Shown: positions 18,988-27,051 of the stretch, piece by piece | How positions within the stretch are numbered: position 1 is the stretch's first letter | Layout: each line of letters starts with the position of its first letter | Assembly: GCF_005217455.1 (NCBI RefSeq) | Contig: NZ_SZPQ01000021.1 | Coordinates: 1-64,000 of the forward strand | Reading direction: 5' to 3' | Origin: Martelella alba | GTDB taxonomy: Bacteria > Pseudomonadota > Gammaproteobacteria > Enterobacterales > Enterobacteriaceae | Length of the DNA stretch: 64,000 nucleotides | Notes under the pieces: generated by a model | Told to the model about the DNA's origin: nothing | The model's input: only the letters and a program-made list of their open reading frames with translations | The model's database searches: none | Translations under genes and position numbers: made by a program

Positions 18988-20301
18988 TCAGGCGTCCTCG
19001 CGGGACGGACGCAGCGCCAGCGCGCACAACGCCGATAACAGGGCGATGGCCGCCATATAGACGGTCACCATGGCGTGATCCCCAAAGCGAATCAATAATG
19101 CCGTGGCCACCAGGGGCGAAATCCCCCCGCCCAGGATAGGTCCTATCTGCTGTACCATGGACAACCCGCTGTATCGAATATTCGCCGGAAACAACGCCGA
19201 GAAAAACGCGCCCTGGGCGCCATAGACCGAACCGTGGCCCAGCGCCAGCCCGGCGGCGATGGCCAGATAGATAAGCGGCGTCGAACCGCTGTCGAGCAGC
19301 AGGAAAAACGGATAAGCCAGCACGGCCTGGAACAGCATTCCGGCGCAATAGACAGTGCGTTTGCCGAAGCGATCGCTTAGCGCGCCGAACAACGGCAGGG
19401 TAAAACATTCCAGGAAACAGGCCAGTAATACGCCGTTCAGCAACAGCGTATTAGGCAGTTTCAACACATTGACGCCGTAACTGATGGCGAACACCGCATA
19501 GATGTTAAACAGGCCGCTTTCCGCCACCTTGGCGCCAATGCCAAACAGCATATTGTGGCGATGATGCCTGATGGCCTCGAATGCCGGCACATTTACCCGG
19601 CCGCCGGTTTGCAGCACCCGTTTGAAAGACGGCGTCTCAGCAATATGAAACCGGATAAAAATGCCCACCGCCAGCAACGCCAGGCTCAGCAGGAACGGGA
19701 TCCGCCATCCCCAGTTCAGAAAGCCGTCCGGGCTCAGGGTATTCTCCAGAACGCCTATCAGGATAATCGGCACTAAAAATCCGGCCGGAACCCCGATATG
19801 CACCAGCGAGCTGTAAAAGCCCCTTTTTTCCGCCGGCGCGTGCTCCACCATCATGGTCATGCCGCCGCCGTATTCGCCGCCAATGCCGATACCTTGCAGG
19901 ATGCGCAGTATGACCAGCATGATCGGCGCCCAAACGCCGATTTGCGCATAAGGCGGGATGAGGCCGATTAAAAATGTGCCGATGCCCATGATCATCAGGG
20001 TCAGCAGCAACATGATTTTGCGCCCGAACCGATCGCCGAAATGCCCGAAAATAACCCCGCCCAGCGGCCGGCTGCAATAACCGACGAAATAGGTGGTGAA
20101 CGCGGCCAGCGATCCCATCAGGGGATCATAGCTGGGGAAAAAAATCTTATTGAAAACCAGCGCGGTGGCGGTGGTGTACAGCGTGAAATCATAATACTCG
20201 ATCATGGTGCCGATAGCGCTGGCCATCGCCACCTTGCGCATATCCCGCGCCGAGGATAGGTTGACGGCGTTGAGCGTGGTTTGACTCCCCTCGATATTCA
20301 T
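18988..20301 (-). CDS. MFS transporter, metabolite:H+ symporter (MHS) family
   Basis: A 437-residue protein with about 12 segments. MHS hallmarks are IGTMIEYYDFTLYTTATALV near the N-terminus, GHFGDRFGRKIMLL between segments 2 and 3, and GIGGEYGGGMTMMVEHAP after segment 4. Relatives (ProP, KgtP, ShiA, citrate and dicarboxylate carriers) import organic acids or compatible solutes with protons. It is the last of three genes on this strand after the HTH-kinase and the DHDPS-like lyase, with gaps of 186 and 150 bp, so it probably imports the substrate of that pathway. Confidence 0.9.
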   Translation of the reverse strand: MNIEGSQTTLNAVNLSSARDMRKVAMASAIGTMIEYYDFTLYTTATALVFNKIFFPSYDPLMGSLAAFTTYFVGYCSRPLGGVIFGHFGDRFGRKIMLLLTLMIMGIGTFLIGLIPPYAQIGVWAPIMLVILRILQGIGIGGEYGGGMTMMVEHAPAEKRGFYSSLVHIGVPAGFLVPIILIGVLENTLSPDGFLNWGWRIPFLLSLALLAVGIFIRFHIAETPSFKRVLQTGGRVNVPAFEAIRHHRHNMLFGIGAKVAESGLFNIYAVFAISYGVNVLKLPNTLLLNGVLLACFLECFTLPLFGALSDRFGKRTVYCAGMLFQAVLAYPFFLLLDSGSTPLIYLAIAAGLALGHGSVYGAQGAFFSALFPANIRYSGLSMVQQIGPILGGGISPLVATALLIRFGDHAMVTVYMAAIALLSALCALALRPSREDA

Positions 20302-20451
20302 TTTACTCTCCGCGGATCCGGGTTGTAGGGTGGGTAAGTGTGATAAAGCCGCCGGCGGACGCGCCTCCTTGCCGTCATGATTTTTATGGGCCTTTCGCCG
20401 GCGCGCGCCGTCTTGCCGCCCGATTCGTCAAAGACGGCGGCTGTCGCCGGG

Positions 20452-21357
20452 CTAGAGCAATTCCGCCAGCAACTTATCGACCTTCTTTTTATTCCGTTCA
20501 TCAAGGGCGCCTAACGGTTTGCGGGGCAAGCCCACCTCCAGACCCTGCGCGGCCAGAACATATTTACAAATTTCCTGCCAATGGGGTACGCCATCGGTTT
20601 TGTCATAAAAGAAATAATCAATAAAAGGCTGCATTTTATATTGTTGCCGATTGGCTTTTTCCACATCTTTCTCCAGGCAACAAATATCGAATAATTGCCG
20701 GCAAGGTTTTGGCAAAATGGCGGGAAAGCCGCTTAGCCATCCATCGGCTCGGGCCAATAGACCTTCCATGGCGGCATAATCATGGCCATAGAAAACATCC
20801 AAACGATCACCGCAATGAAATTTCAATTCATGGACCCTGTTGGCGTCGCCATGGGCCGCTTTAATGGAATTCACCACGCCCTCGTCCAGTAAAGTGGTGA
20901 TTTCCGGAACGGTCAGTTCATAACCGGCGAACCAGGGATTGTTGTATATCATAATATCGATATCGATATTTTTACGCAGCTCGCGGAAATGCTCCATCAC
21001 CGCGCGTTTATGAGGATTGAGATAAAAAGGCAATATCACCATTACCCCGTCAGCGCCGGCATCCTCGGCAAATTTACTCAATTCAACCGTATGCAACGTT
21101 GCGTAGCGTCCGGTACCGCAATATACCGGCACCTCGCCGTCAATAAATTTGACGACATGATCGATAATCGCTTTTTGCTCGTTTATTTCCATCGCGATAT
21201 TTTCGCCGGTGCTACCGCAGATCGATAAGCTGTGCGCGCCTTGATCGATCAGCCAGCGAAGATATTTCTCCATGCCTTTTTTATCATAGGACTGATCGGC
21301 TTGCCATAATGTCATTGCCGCCGGCATAACGCCGAAAGCTTTCTTACTGGCTTTCAT
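20452..21357 (-). CDS. DHDPS/N-acetylneuraminate lyase-family aldolase
   Basis: A 301-residue (beta/alpha)8 class I aldolase-type enzyme. The Schiff-base Lys lies in SIKAAHGDANR, the catalytic Tyr in MIYNNPWF and the 2-oxoacid carboxylate loop in CGSTGENIAM. Members cleave or condense 2-oxo acids (dihydrodipicolinate synthase, sialic acid lyase, KDG aldolase, dehydratases). Deviations from the biosynthetic DapA pattern (YNNP, IKAAHGD) and the catabolic neighbours argue for a degradative 2-oxo-acid enzyme. The open frame extends to 21450, but AGGAG precedes the ATG at 21355-21357, which starts MKASKKAFGVMPAAMT. It follows the HTH-kinase gene and precedes an MHS carrier. Confidence 0.88.
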   Translation of the reverse strand: MKASKKAFGVMPAAMTLWQADQSYDKKGMEKYLRWLIDQGAHSLSICGSTGENIAMEINEQKAIIDHVVKFIDGEVPVYCGTGRYATLHTVELSKFAEDAGADGVMVILPFYLNPHKRAVMEHFRELRKNIDIDIMIYNNPWFAGYELTVPEITTLLDEGVVNSIKAAHGDANRVHELKFHCGDRLDVFYGHDYAAMEGLLARADGWLSGFPAILPKPCRQLFDICCLEKDVEKANRQQYKMQPFIDYFFYDKTDGVPHWQEICKYVLAAQGLEVGLPRKPLGALDERNKKKVDKLLAELL

Positions 21358-21378
21358 GTTTACTCTCCTGTGTTGTTT

Positions 21379-21406
21379 ATGCAACTTGAAATATTCAAGG
21401 TATATC
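21379..21406. repeat. Dispersed intergenic repeat, end fragment
   Basis: atgcaacttgaaatattcaa followed by ggtatat matches the right end of the long copy (gcaacccgatgtatttaaggtatat at 23218-23242). It lies just upstream of the aldolase ribosome-binding site. Confidence 0.45.
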
Positions 21407-21543
21407 AGTTGCGCCGCTTTTGGTTTGTCGCGGTCGCCGTCGCGAGACAACGCAACTTATTCGAATGAGAAATGACTATCCTGCCCTGGGAAAACCATCC
21501 CATCGAAAGTAGTTCCAGTCAACGTGTTAAAACACGTTGCCGT

Positions 21544-22782
21544 TCAGGGTAAAACCGGGACGTCTTTCAGACGATGTCTGACTTCGTCCTGAACGGGCAT
21601 CGTGGCCGCGCCTTCTTTTTCTATCACCAGCGAGGCGAAGGCGGAGGCGTAATTCATTGCATAAAATACATCGCCGCCCTGGGCCATCATGGCGCAGAAA
21701 GCCCCGCAGAACGCATCGCCGGCGCCGGTGGTGTCCACCTTGACCGATGGGTAAGCGGGGAAGTGGTAAAACGTGGAATTGCAAAATAATAATGCGCCGG
21801 ATTCGCCCAGGGTAATAATGACGGTTTTCACTCCCAGACTGTATATTGTCCTGGCGGCCGCCTTGGCGTCGGATAATCCGTTGATATCCATACCCGATAA
21901 TCGTGAGGCGGCATGGGCATTGGGAATAATAATATCCACCCGTGACAGATAGGGCCGAATTTCCTCGGTGAACGGCGCGGGGTTCAATACCACCGGGACA
22001 TTCAATAAATTAGCCAGTTTAAGCGCGCCGGCTATGGCATCGATATTATTACCGGTGTGTAATAAAAAAATATCCGCCGCCGATATTTTTTCATGCATGG
22101 CGGTTATCTCCGGTTCGGTGAGTTTCTTATTCGCGCCGGGATGGATGGCGATAATACTTTCGCCTTGTTCCTGGGAAACATAGATGGTGGAGCAACCGGT
22201 GGCTGCGTCCGGGGTTTGATAAAGCATAAAAGATTCGATGCCCGAGGCGACGAGATGATCATAGGCCATTTTGCCGAACTGATCAGTGCCGACCTTGGCG
22301 ACGAAATGCACCGCCGCGCCGGCCGCGGCGGCGGCTAAAGCCTGGTTGGCGCCTTTGCCGCCCGGACCAAAGGAGATATCCGACGCCGGCAGTAATTCGC
22401 CGCCTTTGATGGGCAAATGATCGACCTTGGTAATGATATCCACGAAGAACGTCCCCAGAATGCAGACCTTTCCGCCACGGCTTTTTTTCGGCCGCACACG
22501 ATCGACAAGGTCGGCGGCGTTATTGTCTTCCCTGTCGCCGTTGCTGCGCAATATTTTACTGAGATCCTGATTATTGCCGGCCAATTGCGTTAGCAGGGCA
22601 TGGTGTGTGAAAATGACGCCGCCATGCACCCGCTGGACTAATCCAAATGAAGCGAGGTAAGTTAAATCGCTGCGTATGGTTCTGCCGGAAACGGAAAATA
22701 ATGCCGCCAGAGAATCAACGCTAACCCAATCATGTGCTTTGATATAATCGAGAATGATTTCCCGTCGTTGCTTCATATACAT
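21544..22782 (-). CDS. Fusion of DeoR-type HTH and ribokinase-like (PfkB) kinase
   Basis: 412 residues. Residues 1-60 form a DeoR-type helix-turn-helix (VSVDSLAALFSVSGRTIRSD, VQRVHGGV). After a charged linker (~75-103), residues ~105-405 form a ribokinase-family domain with FGPGGKGANQALAAAAAG, LNPAPFTEE, and the ATP/anion-hole motif DTTGAGDAFCGAF. The DeoR sugar-phosphate sensor domain is absent and a kinase domain takes its place. The protein may therefore both phosphorylate a sugar or sugar acid and regulate its own operon according to substrate or product. The start is preceded by GGAG. It is the first gene of the run that includes the aldolase and MHS transporter. Confidence 0.88.
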   Translation of the reverse strand: MYMKQRREIILDYIKAHDWVSVDSLAALFSVSGRTIRSDLTYLASFGLVQRVHGGVIFTHHALLTQLAGNNQDLSKILRSNGDREDNNAADLVDRVRPKKSRGGKVCILGTFFVDIITKVDHLPIKGGELLPASDISFGPGGKGANQALAAAAAGAAVHFVAKVGTDQFGKMAYDHLVASGIESFMLYQTPDAATGCSTIYVSQEQGESIIAIHPGANKKLTEPEITAMHEKISAADIFLLHTGNNIDAIAGALKLANLLNVPVVLNPAPFTEEIRPYLSRVDIIIPNAHAASRLSGMDINGLSDAKAAARTIYSLGVKTVIITLGESGALLFCNSTFYHFPAYPSVKVDTTGAGDAFCGAFCAMMAQGGDVFYAMNYASAFASLVIEKEGAATMPVQDEVRHRLKDVPVLP

Positions 22783-22819
22783 GACCGTTCTCCGGTAAAA
22801 GCCAGCGACTCGCTTTGTT

Positions 22820-22863
22820 TATACCCTAAATACTTCACGTTGCCTTAATTGCGAAGAGGCAAT
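22820..22863. repeat. Dispersed intergenic repeat, partial copy
   Basis: ataccctaaatacttcacgt followed by tgccttaattgcgaagaggc combines a terminal ata-ccctaaatac end with the gttgcc-aagaggc block seen in other copies. It lies just upstream of the HTH-kinase gene. Confidence 0.45.
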
Positions 22864-23014
22864 GTTAAATTTGGTGGTTATCCTCGTTAAATAAAACCTA
22901 GTGGATATTGATCGGCAAAAAATTGATCAGGATCATGCTGTCACACACCAAATGGAAGCAAATGGAAAAGCCGGATAGCGTGGCCTAGGGGCGCGGTTTG
23001 CGGCGGAAATACCG

Positions 23015-23242
23015 GTCGCGATGCCACTCGATGTATTCAGAGTATAGGGTTGTCATACATCAAGCTGCCTCTTTGTTGGCTGCGTTCGCTCACCCCAGTC
23101 ACATAGTTGGCTATGCTCCTGGGGAGGCATGAGAGACATCCTGTCTCTCACCGGAGGCCCGCCGTTGGCGGTTCAAATTCGTTCCCGACGAATTTGTCGC
23201 TTACTTGCCGCCGCGATGCAACCCGATGTATTTAAGGTATAT
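23015..23242. repeat. Dispersed intergenic repeat, longest copy
   Basis: The most complete copy here. An end piece (gcgatgccactcgatgtatt followed by cagagtatag) abuts a full unit: tgtcatacatcaagctgcct, ctttgttggctgcgttcgct, caccccagtcacatagttgg, a gagacatcctgtctctc hairpin, a cgaatttg inverted repeat, then ccgccgcgatgcaacccgat and gtatttaaggtatat. The 22783-23264 gap thus holds two repeat copies. The AT-rich 22865-22960 stretch is unexplained; no gene is seen. Confidence 0.7.
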
Positions 23243-23264
23243 ATGAGGGGGATGCGGCGGCGCG

Positions 23265-23873
23265 TCAGGGCAATTCGGCATGGGAAGCGATAATACTGCC
23301 CACGATACCGTAGTCCAGTGCTTCCGAGGCGCTAAGCCAGAAATTGCGATCGGTATCCTTGCGTACTTTTTCCAGTGGCTGGCCGGTGGCGTCGCTGATA
23401 AGGCGATTAACCCGATCGAGCATCCGCAAAATCTCCTTGGCTTCGATTTCGATATCGGTCGCCTGGCCTTGCACGCCGCCAAGGGGCTGGTGAATCATGA
23501 AACGGGTGTTGGGCAGCGCGAAACGGTTTTTGTGCTGCGCCGCCAGGAAGATGGTAATGCCGGCGCTGGCCACCCAGCCGGTACCGATGATCTGTACTTC
23601 CGGCTTGATGAATTTGATGATGTCGTGGATGGTGTCCGCCGCCTCCACATGTCCGCCCTGGCTGTTGAGAAAAATCCGGATGGGCTTATCGTTGATTTCC
23701 TGGAGGATCAGTAACTGCGCCACCACTTTTTCCGTCAGCGCCTGATTGATTTCGCCCGAGATAATCAATGAACGGGCATCCAGGAGTTTGTTTTGCGCAA
23801 AAGCGGAAATCGCCGCCTCTTTGTCTTTTTCTTGCTCTTTTCCGTTGTCGTTGTCGCCCGCCTGGGTTCCCAT
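23265..23873 (-). CDS. ClpP-like serine protease with Ser-His-Asn triad
   Basis: A cytoplasmic ClpP-family protein of 202 residues from the ATG at 23871-23873, which has GAGG upstream; an in-frame GTG-type extension to 23924 is less likely. It follows E. coli ClpP closely (LNSQGGHVEAADTIHDIIKF, MIHQPLGGVQGQATDIEI, LSASEALDYGIVGSI). The nucleophile Ser103 is in GWVASAGIT (ASAG rather than ASMG) and His128 is in MIHQP. The position of catalytic Asp171 is Asn177 (KDTDRNFWLSA). The charged N-terminus (~1-25) lacks the usual ClpP propeptide. It stands alone, without clpX, so it is probably a second, divergent paralogue. A Ser-His-Asn triad is known for Listeria ClpP1, which depends on a partner ClpP for full activity. 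Confidence 0.88.
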   Translation of the reverse strand: MGTQAGDNDNGKEQEKDKEAAISAFAQNKLLDARSLIISGEINQALTEKVVAQLLILQEINDKPIRIFLNSQGGHVEAADTIHDIIKFIKPEVQIIGTGWVASAGITIFLAAQHKNRFALPNTRFMIHQPLGGVQGQATDIEIEAKEILRMLDRVNRLISDATGQPLEKVRKDTDRNFWLSASEALDYGIVGSIIASHAELP

Positions 23874-24099
23874 GGCATACCTCGTTCTGTCAACTGGGTT
23901 GATTGTTTGACCATCCTGCCGCAAACCGTCTGTTATCGGTTCAGGATCGTGCCTGTATTCGTTCTGTCTTTAAGCTTACGCCACAGACAACGCGATGGCT
24001 ACCTGTCGCGCGGCTTGTCCCGTTACGCCAAGCGCGCGCCCCATATCGGCCCCTGCCGTTCAGCGGTTGTTCTCTGGCCGGGTTACCGGCAATGCCGGC

Positions 24100-25008
24100 T
24101 TAGTCACGGGATAGCAGGGGTTTGTTCAGCAAAGACGCCAGAACGTTTATCGGCGCATGTTCCGGCGCGCGCATGGCGGCAACCGGCAGGATAAAGGTCT
24201 GCTCCAGCATAAACTGGCCGCCCATGGCCGCGTGGGGGGTCTGGTCGGAAAAACAGATCCAACTGCTGCCCGGCGGTAAGTTCAGCGCCAGTTGCGGGCC
24301 GTGTTGTTGATAGTCTTCATCCGCTTTCATGGCGTCGTGCAGTTTCAGCATCACGTGATCGTAACGGCTGCGGCGGGTCTTGGTTATGCCGATAACCTGT
24401 TGCAGCCAACTGCTGAACGGCGAATAGCGGCCCAGGCGCGGCAGGTAGCGACGCGCCAGGGAGGGGAAAGGTTCGCCCACCCGCCAGGCGCGATGTTCCC
24501 CGTTGGGATTGATGTTGGTGAACACCCTGAGAATACGCGCCCCATGGGTTGGCCGGGAGGGGAAGGCATCCACATGCAGCCGGCTATCGTCTTTACGCCA
24601 GGAGGCTTTCGCGCCCCAGGCGGCGATGGGATGTAGCCGCAGCGTCCCCACCGGCTCGCGCACGGCGTGCCGGTAATCCGGCAGGACATGCTCCAGCAAT
24701 TGCAGGCAATGCCGATAATACCTTTCCAGCAGGGCGCGGATCTCCGCTTGCCGCTCAGGGACCGCCACGCCGGTGAGTCTGCCTGGCGCCGGATGGAAAC
24801 TGATATTTTTTCGCTTTGGATCCACCAGGCGGGGGTCAAGCAAGGCCTGTTCGCCGGCGGACAATGAAAAGGCCAGATAGGGAAAGAACAGAATTTTACC
24901 CGCTTCGAGCGCGGCCGTGGCCGAGGCCGGGGAAGGCCCGACGTTGCGCCAGTGCCTGTTTTCCAGCGTCATGACGGCGTCGCTAAAGAGTAAGCCCTTT
25001 TCAGACAT
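24100..25008 (-). CDS. kdoO: Kdo 3-hydroxylase (Fe(II)/2-oxoglutarate dioxygenase)
   Basis: A 302-residue protein resembling the KdoO family, which hydroxylates the outer Kdo sugar of lipopolysaccharide to Ko using Fe(II), 2-oxoglutarate and oxygen. The metal triad is visible as HVDAF (H145, D147) and the distal His in SDQTPHAAMGGQ (H259). Family blocks include FPSRPTHGARILRVFTNINP and WRVGEPF. No signal peptide is present, in line with action on the cytoplasmic face of the inner membrane. It is known from Burkholderia and Yersinia and is absent from E. coli K-12. The gene stands alone; nearby genes are not LPS genes. Confidence 0.88.
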   Translation of the reverse strand: MSEKGLLFSDAVMTLENRHWRNVGPSPASATAALEAGKILFFPYLAFSLSAGEQALLDPRLVDPKRKNISFHPAPGRLTGVAVPERQAEIRALLERYYRHCLQLLEHVLPDYRHAVREPVGTLRLHPIAAWGAKASWRKDDSRLHVDAFPSRPTHGARILRVFTNINPNGEHRAWRVGEPFPSLARRYLPRLGRYSPFSSWLQQVIGITKTRRSRYDHVMLKLHDAMKADEDYQQHGPQLALNLPPGSSWICFSDQTPHAAMGGQFMLEQTFILPVAAMRAPEHAPINVLASLLNKPLLSRD

Positions 25009-25737
25009 ATCATTTCCTTGCCGTTTTATCAGAAAGTATTCCGTCTGAGCGCGTCAGAAAGATGCCTAGAAAATAATATTCAATCGAACTTCAATATCAA
25101 TACAACAGAACTGTTTCGGCGTCTATTAAATAATTTTGTCCTTAATCACCGTGCTGTAATGCAAACATGCGGGTCCGCACGAACGTCGCATAAGATCCGG
25201 TCGGGAAGAGGGCTGAAATAGTCAGAGGGCGGTTTTGCATAAAATAATAATGAATTTTTATTGACATACCCTGCCGCAAAAAAATGTTCTTCCCTTTAAG
25301 CCGCGCGCCTGACCCTGTCGGCAAAGGCCGCAACCCGTTCACGCCTGGCCCGGTTTCGCCCATGGCTGGCCGGCGGCAGCCTTACCCTGCGGATGACGGC
25401 AAGGTACCGCACACCAGGGCGCCTGGCCAGCGCCGGCGCCGGCAAGCGGCCTGGCGCCCGAACGACGCCTCTGGTTGTGGCGAAACCACCGAAGAGAGAA
25501 ACGACGCGAAGAAAATTGCGATTGATATCACTTTTATCTGGACGTTGGGCGCAATATTTATGTTTTTTCGACCTGCTTTTTTAGCCAACCGGATATATAA
25601 AAAAATCAATTCGCCAAGGATAATCTTTGCGTGTTTATTATCGGCGTTAAAAACCGACATGCGGGATATATTTGATGAAATTTATAATTTATCTCTTCAA
25701 TTAAAAAACCGACATTTCAATCAGGAGTATGACTACC
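25009..25737. other. Long intergenic region before the GntP operon
   Basis: About 730 bp without a recognisable gene. The ends (25020-25280 and 25530-25720) are AT-rich and could hold promoters for kdoO (leftward) and the GntP operon (rightward), for example attgaca near 25259-25265. The middle (25290-25500) is GC-rich and carries only unconvincing open frames in several phases. No repeat, RNA gene or mobile-element signature was recognised. Confidence 0.4.
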
Positions 25738-27033
25738 ATGCAAGGTGTGGCATTGACTTGGTATGGCGCTTTATTGGGATTATTTATCGCCATATTTTTA
25801 ATATTGAAAAAAATAAATCCGGTCTACGCCCTGTTCTTCGGCGCTATTGCCGGCGCCGTCATTGGTGGGGCCAACCTGGAGCAAACCGTCACTCTATTGA
25901 TTTCTGGCACGCAAAGCATAATGGGTACGGTCATCAGGGTTCTGGCGGCGGGTATTCTGGCGGGAGTTATGATGGAATCCGGCGCGGCCGGCACTATCGC
26001 TCGGGAAATTGTTCGTCGTATGGGCGAGGGGAAGGCGATATTCGCGCTGGCGCTGGCCACCCTGGTCATTACCGCGGTGGGTGTATTTATTCCGGTGGCC
26101 GTGCTGATTGTGGCGCCTATCGCTTTATCGGTGGGCAATCGCATGGGCATATCCAAAACGGCATTATTATTGGCGCTTTCCGGCGGCGGTAAAGCGGGCA
26201 ATATTATCTCCCCCAATCCCAATACCATTGCGGCCGCCAACGGTTTTCACCTGGGCTTAAGCGATGTCATGCTGGCCGGTTTGCTTCCCGCCGTGGGTGG
26301 GCTTTGTATTACCGTTATTCTGGCTTCACTGATAAAGCACAAAGGACCGCAGGTCCCGGATAATGAGGCCGAACTGGATAATGGCGATAGTAATGCCGGC
26401 CCGTCGCTGGGCATGGCGGTTGTCGCGCCGGCAGTCGCCATTGTTCTATTGATGATAAATCCGCTCGGTTCGATATTGCATATTGCCTTTTTAAGCCGCG
26501 TTAAGCTGGATGCCTTGTATGTGTTACCCATAGCGGGCGTTATCGGCATGCTGGCGATGGGGCAAAGAAAACAGATCGTAAAATACACCACATCGGGTAT
26601 CGAAAAAATGACGGCGACGGTGCTTATCCTGATTGGCGCGGGTGCCATAGCCGGATTAATCGGCGCATCGAATCTGTCGCAGCAGGTCATCGCCCTGATT
26701 AATTCCGCCGGCATTTCGGGAACATTTCTGGCGCCCATCTCCGGTATCCTGATGGCGGCCGCCACCGCATCCACCTCAACTGGCGTCATACTGGCGACCG
26801 GCACTTTCGGCGCCACGATTATCCATATCGGCATTCCGGCGCTGTCATCGGCGGTCATGGTGCATACCGGCGCCACGGTGATAGATTCGCTGCCGCAGGG
26901 AAATTACTTCCATGTCACGGCCAATAGCATGGCGATGTCCATCAAACAGCGTATGGGACTGATTCCTTATGAAGCGATGGTCGGCGGGACCATGACTGTT
27001 ATCGCCGTCGTGTTTTACGGTTTTATTATTTAG
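25738..27033 (+). CDS. GntP-family gluconate/glycerate-type permease
   Basis: A proton symporter of the GntP family with about 12-14 membrane segments (431 residues). Typical blocks are FFGAIAGAVIGGANL, ESGAAGTIAREIVRRMG, FIPVAVLIVAPIALSVG, and the conserved SGGGKAGNIISPNPNTIAAA, followed near the C-terminus by HTGATVIDSLPQGNYF. The family carries gluconate, idonate, fructuronate or glycerate. Neighbouring glycerate kinase and CdaR point to glycerate or a related hydroxy acid. An ATG at 25729 is one base from the AGGAG at 25723-25727, so the ATG at 25738, ten bases from it, is chosen. It is the first gene of a three-gene operon. Confidence 0.92.
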   Translation: MQGVALTWYGALLGLFIAIFLILKKINPVYALFFGAIAGAVIGGANLEQTVTLLISGTQSIMGTVIRVLAAGILAGVMMESGAAGTIAREIVRRMGEGKAIFALALATLVITAVGVFIPVAVLIVAPIALSVGNRMGISKTALLLALSGGGKAGNIISPNPNTIAAANGFHLGLSDVMLAGLLPAVGGLCITVILASLIKHKGPQVPDNEAELDNGDSNAGPSLGMAVVAPAVAIVLLMINPLGSILHIAFLSRVKLDALYVLPIAGVIGMLAMGQRKQIVKYTTSGIEKMTATVLILIGAGAIAGLIGASNLSQQVIALINSAGISGTFLAPISGILMAAATASTSTGVILATGTFGATIIHIGIPALSSAVMVHTGATVIDSLPQGNYFHVTANSMAMSIKQRMGLIPYEAMVGGTMTVIAVVFYGFII

Positions 27034-27051
27034 ATTGATTAAGGGAATTTC

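Noticed and set aside
23015-23242. CRISPR array or tRNA cluster in the repeat-rich gap
   Set aside because: The repeats are not regularly spaced and are not short identical units with unique spacers, and no cloverleaf was recognised.
25284-26192. Plus-strand frame of 302 residues before and into the GntP gene
   Set aside because: It runs into the GntP gene out of frame and changes character several times; no domain is present.
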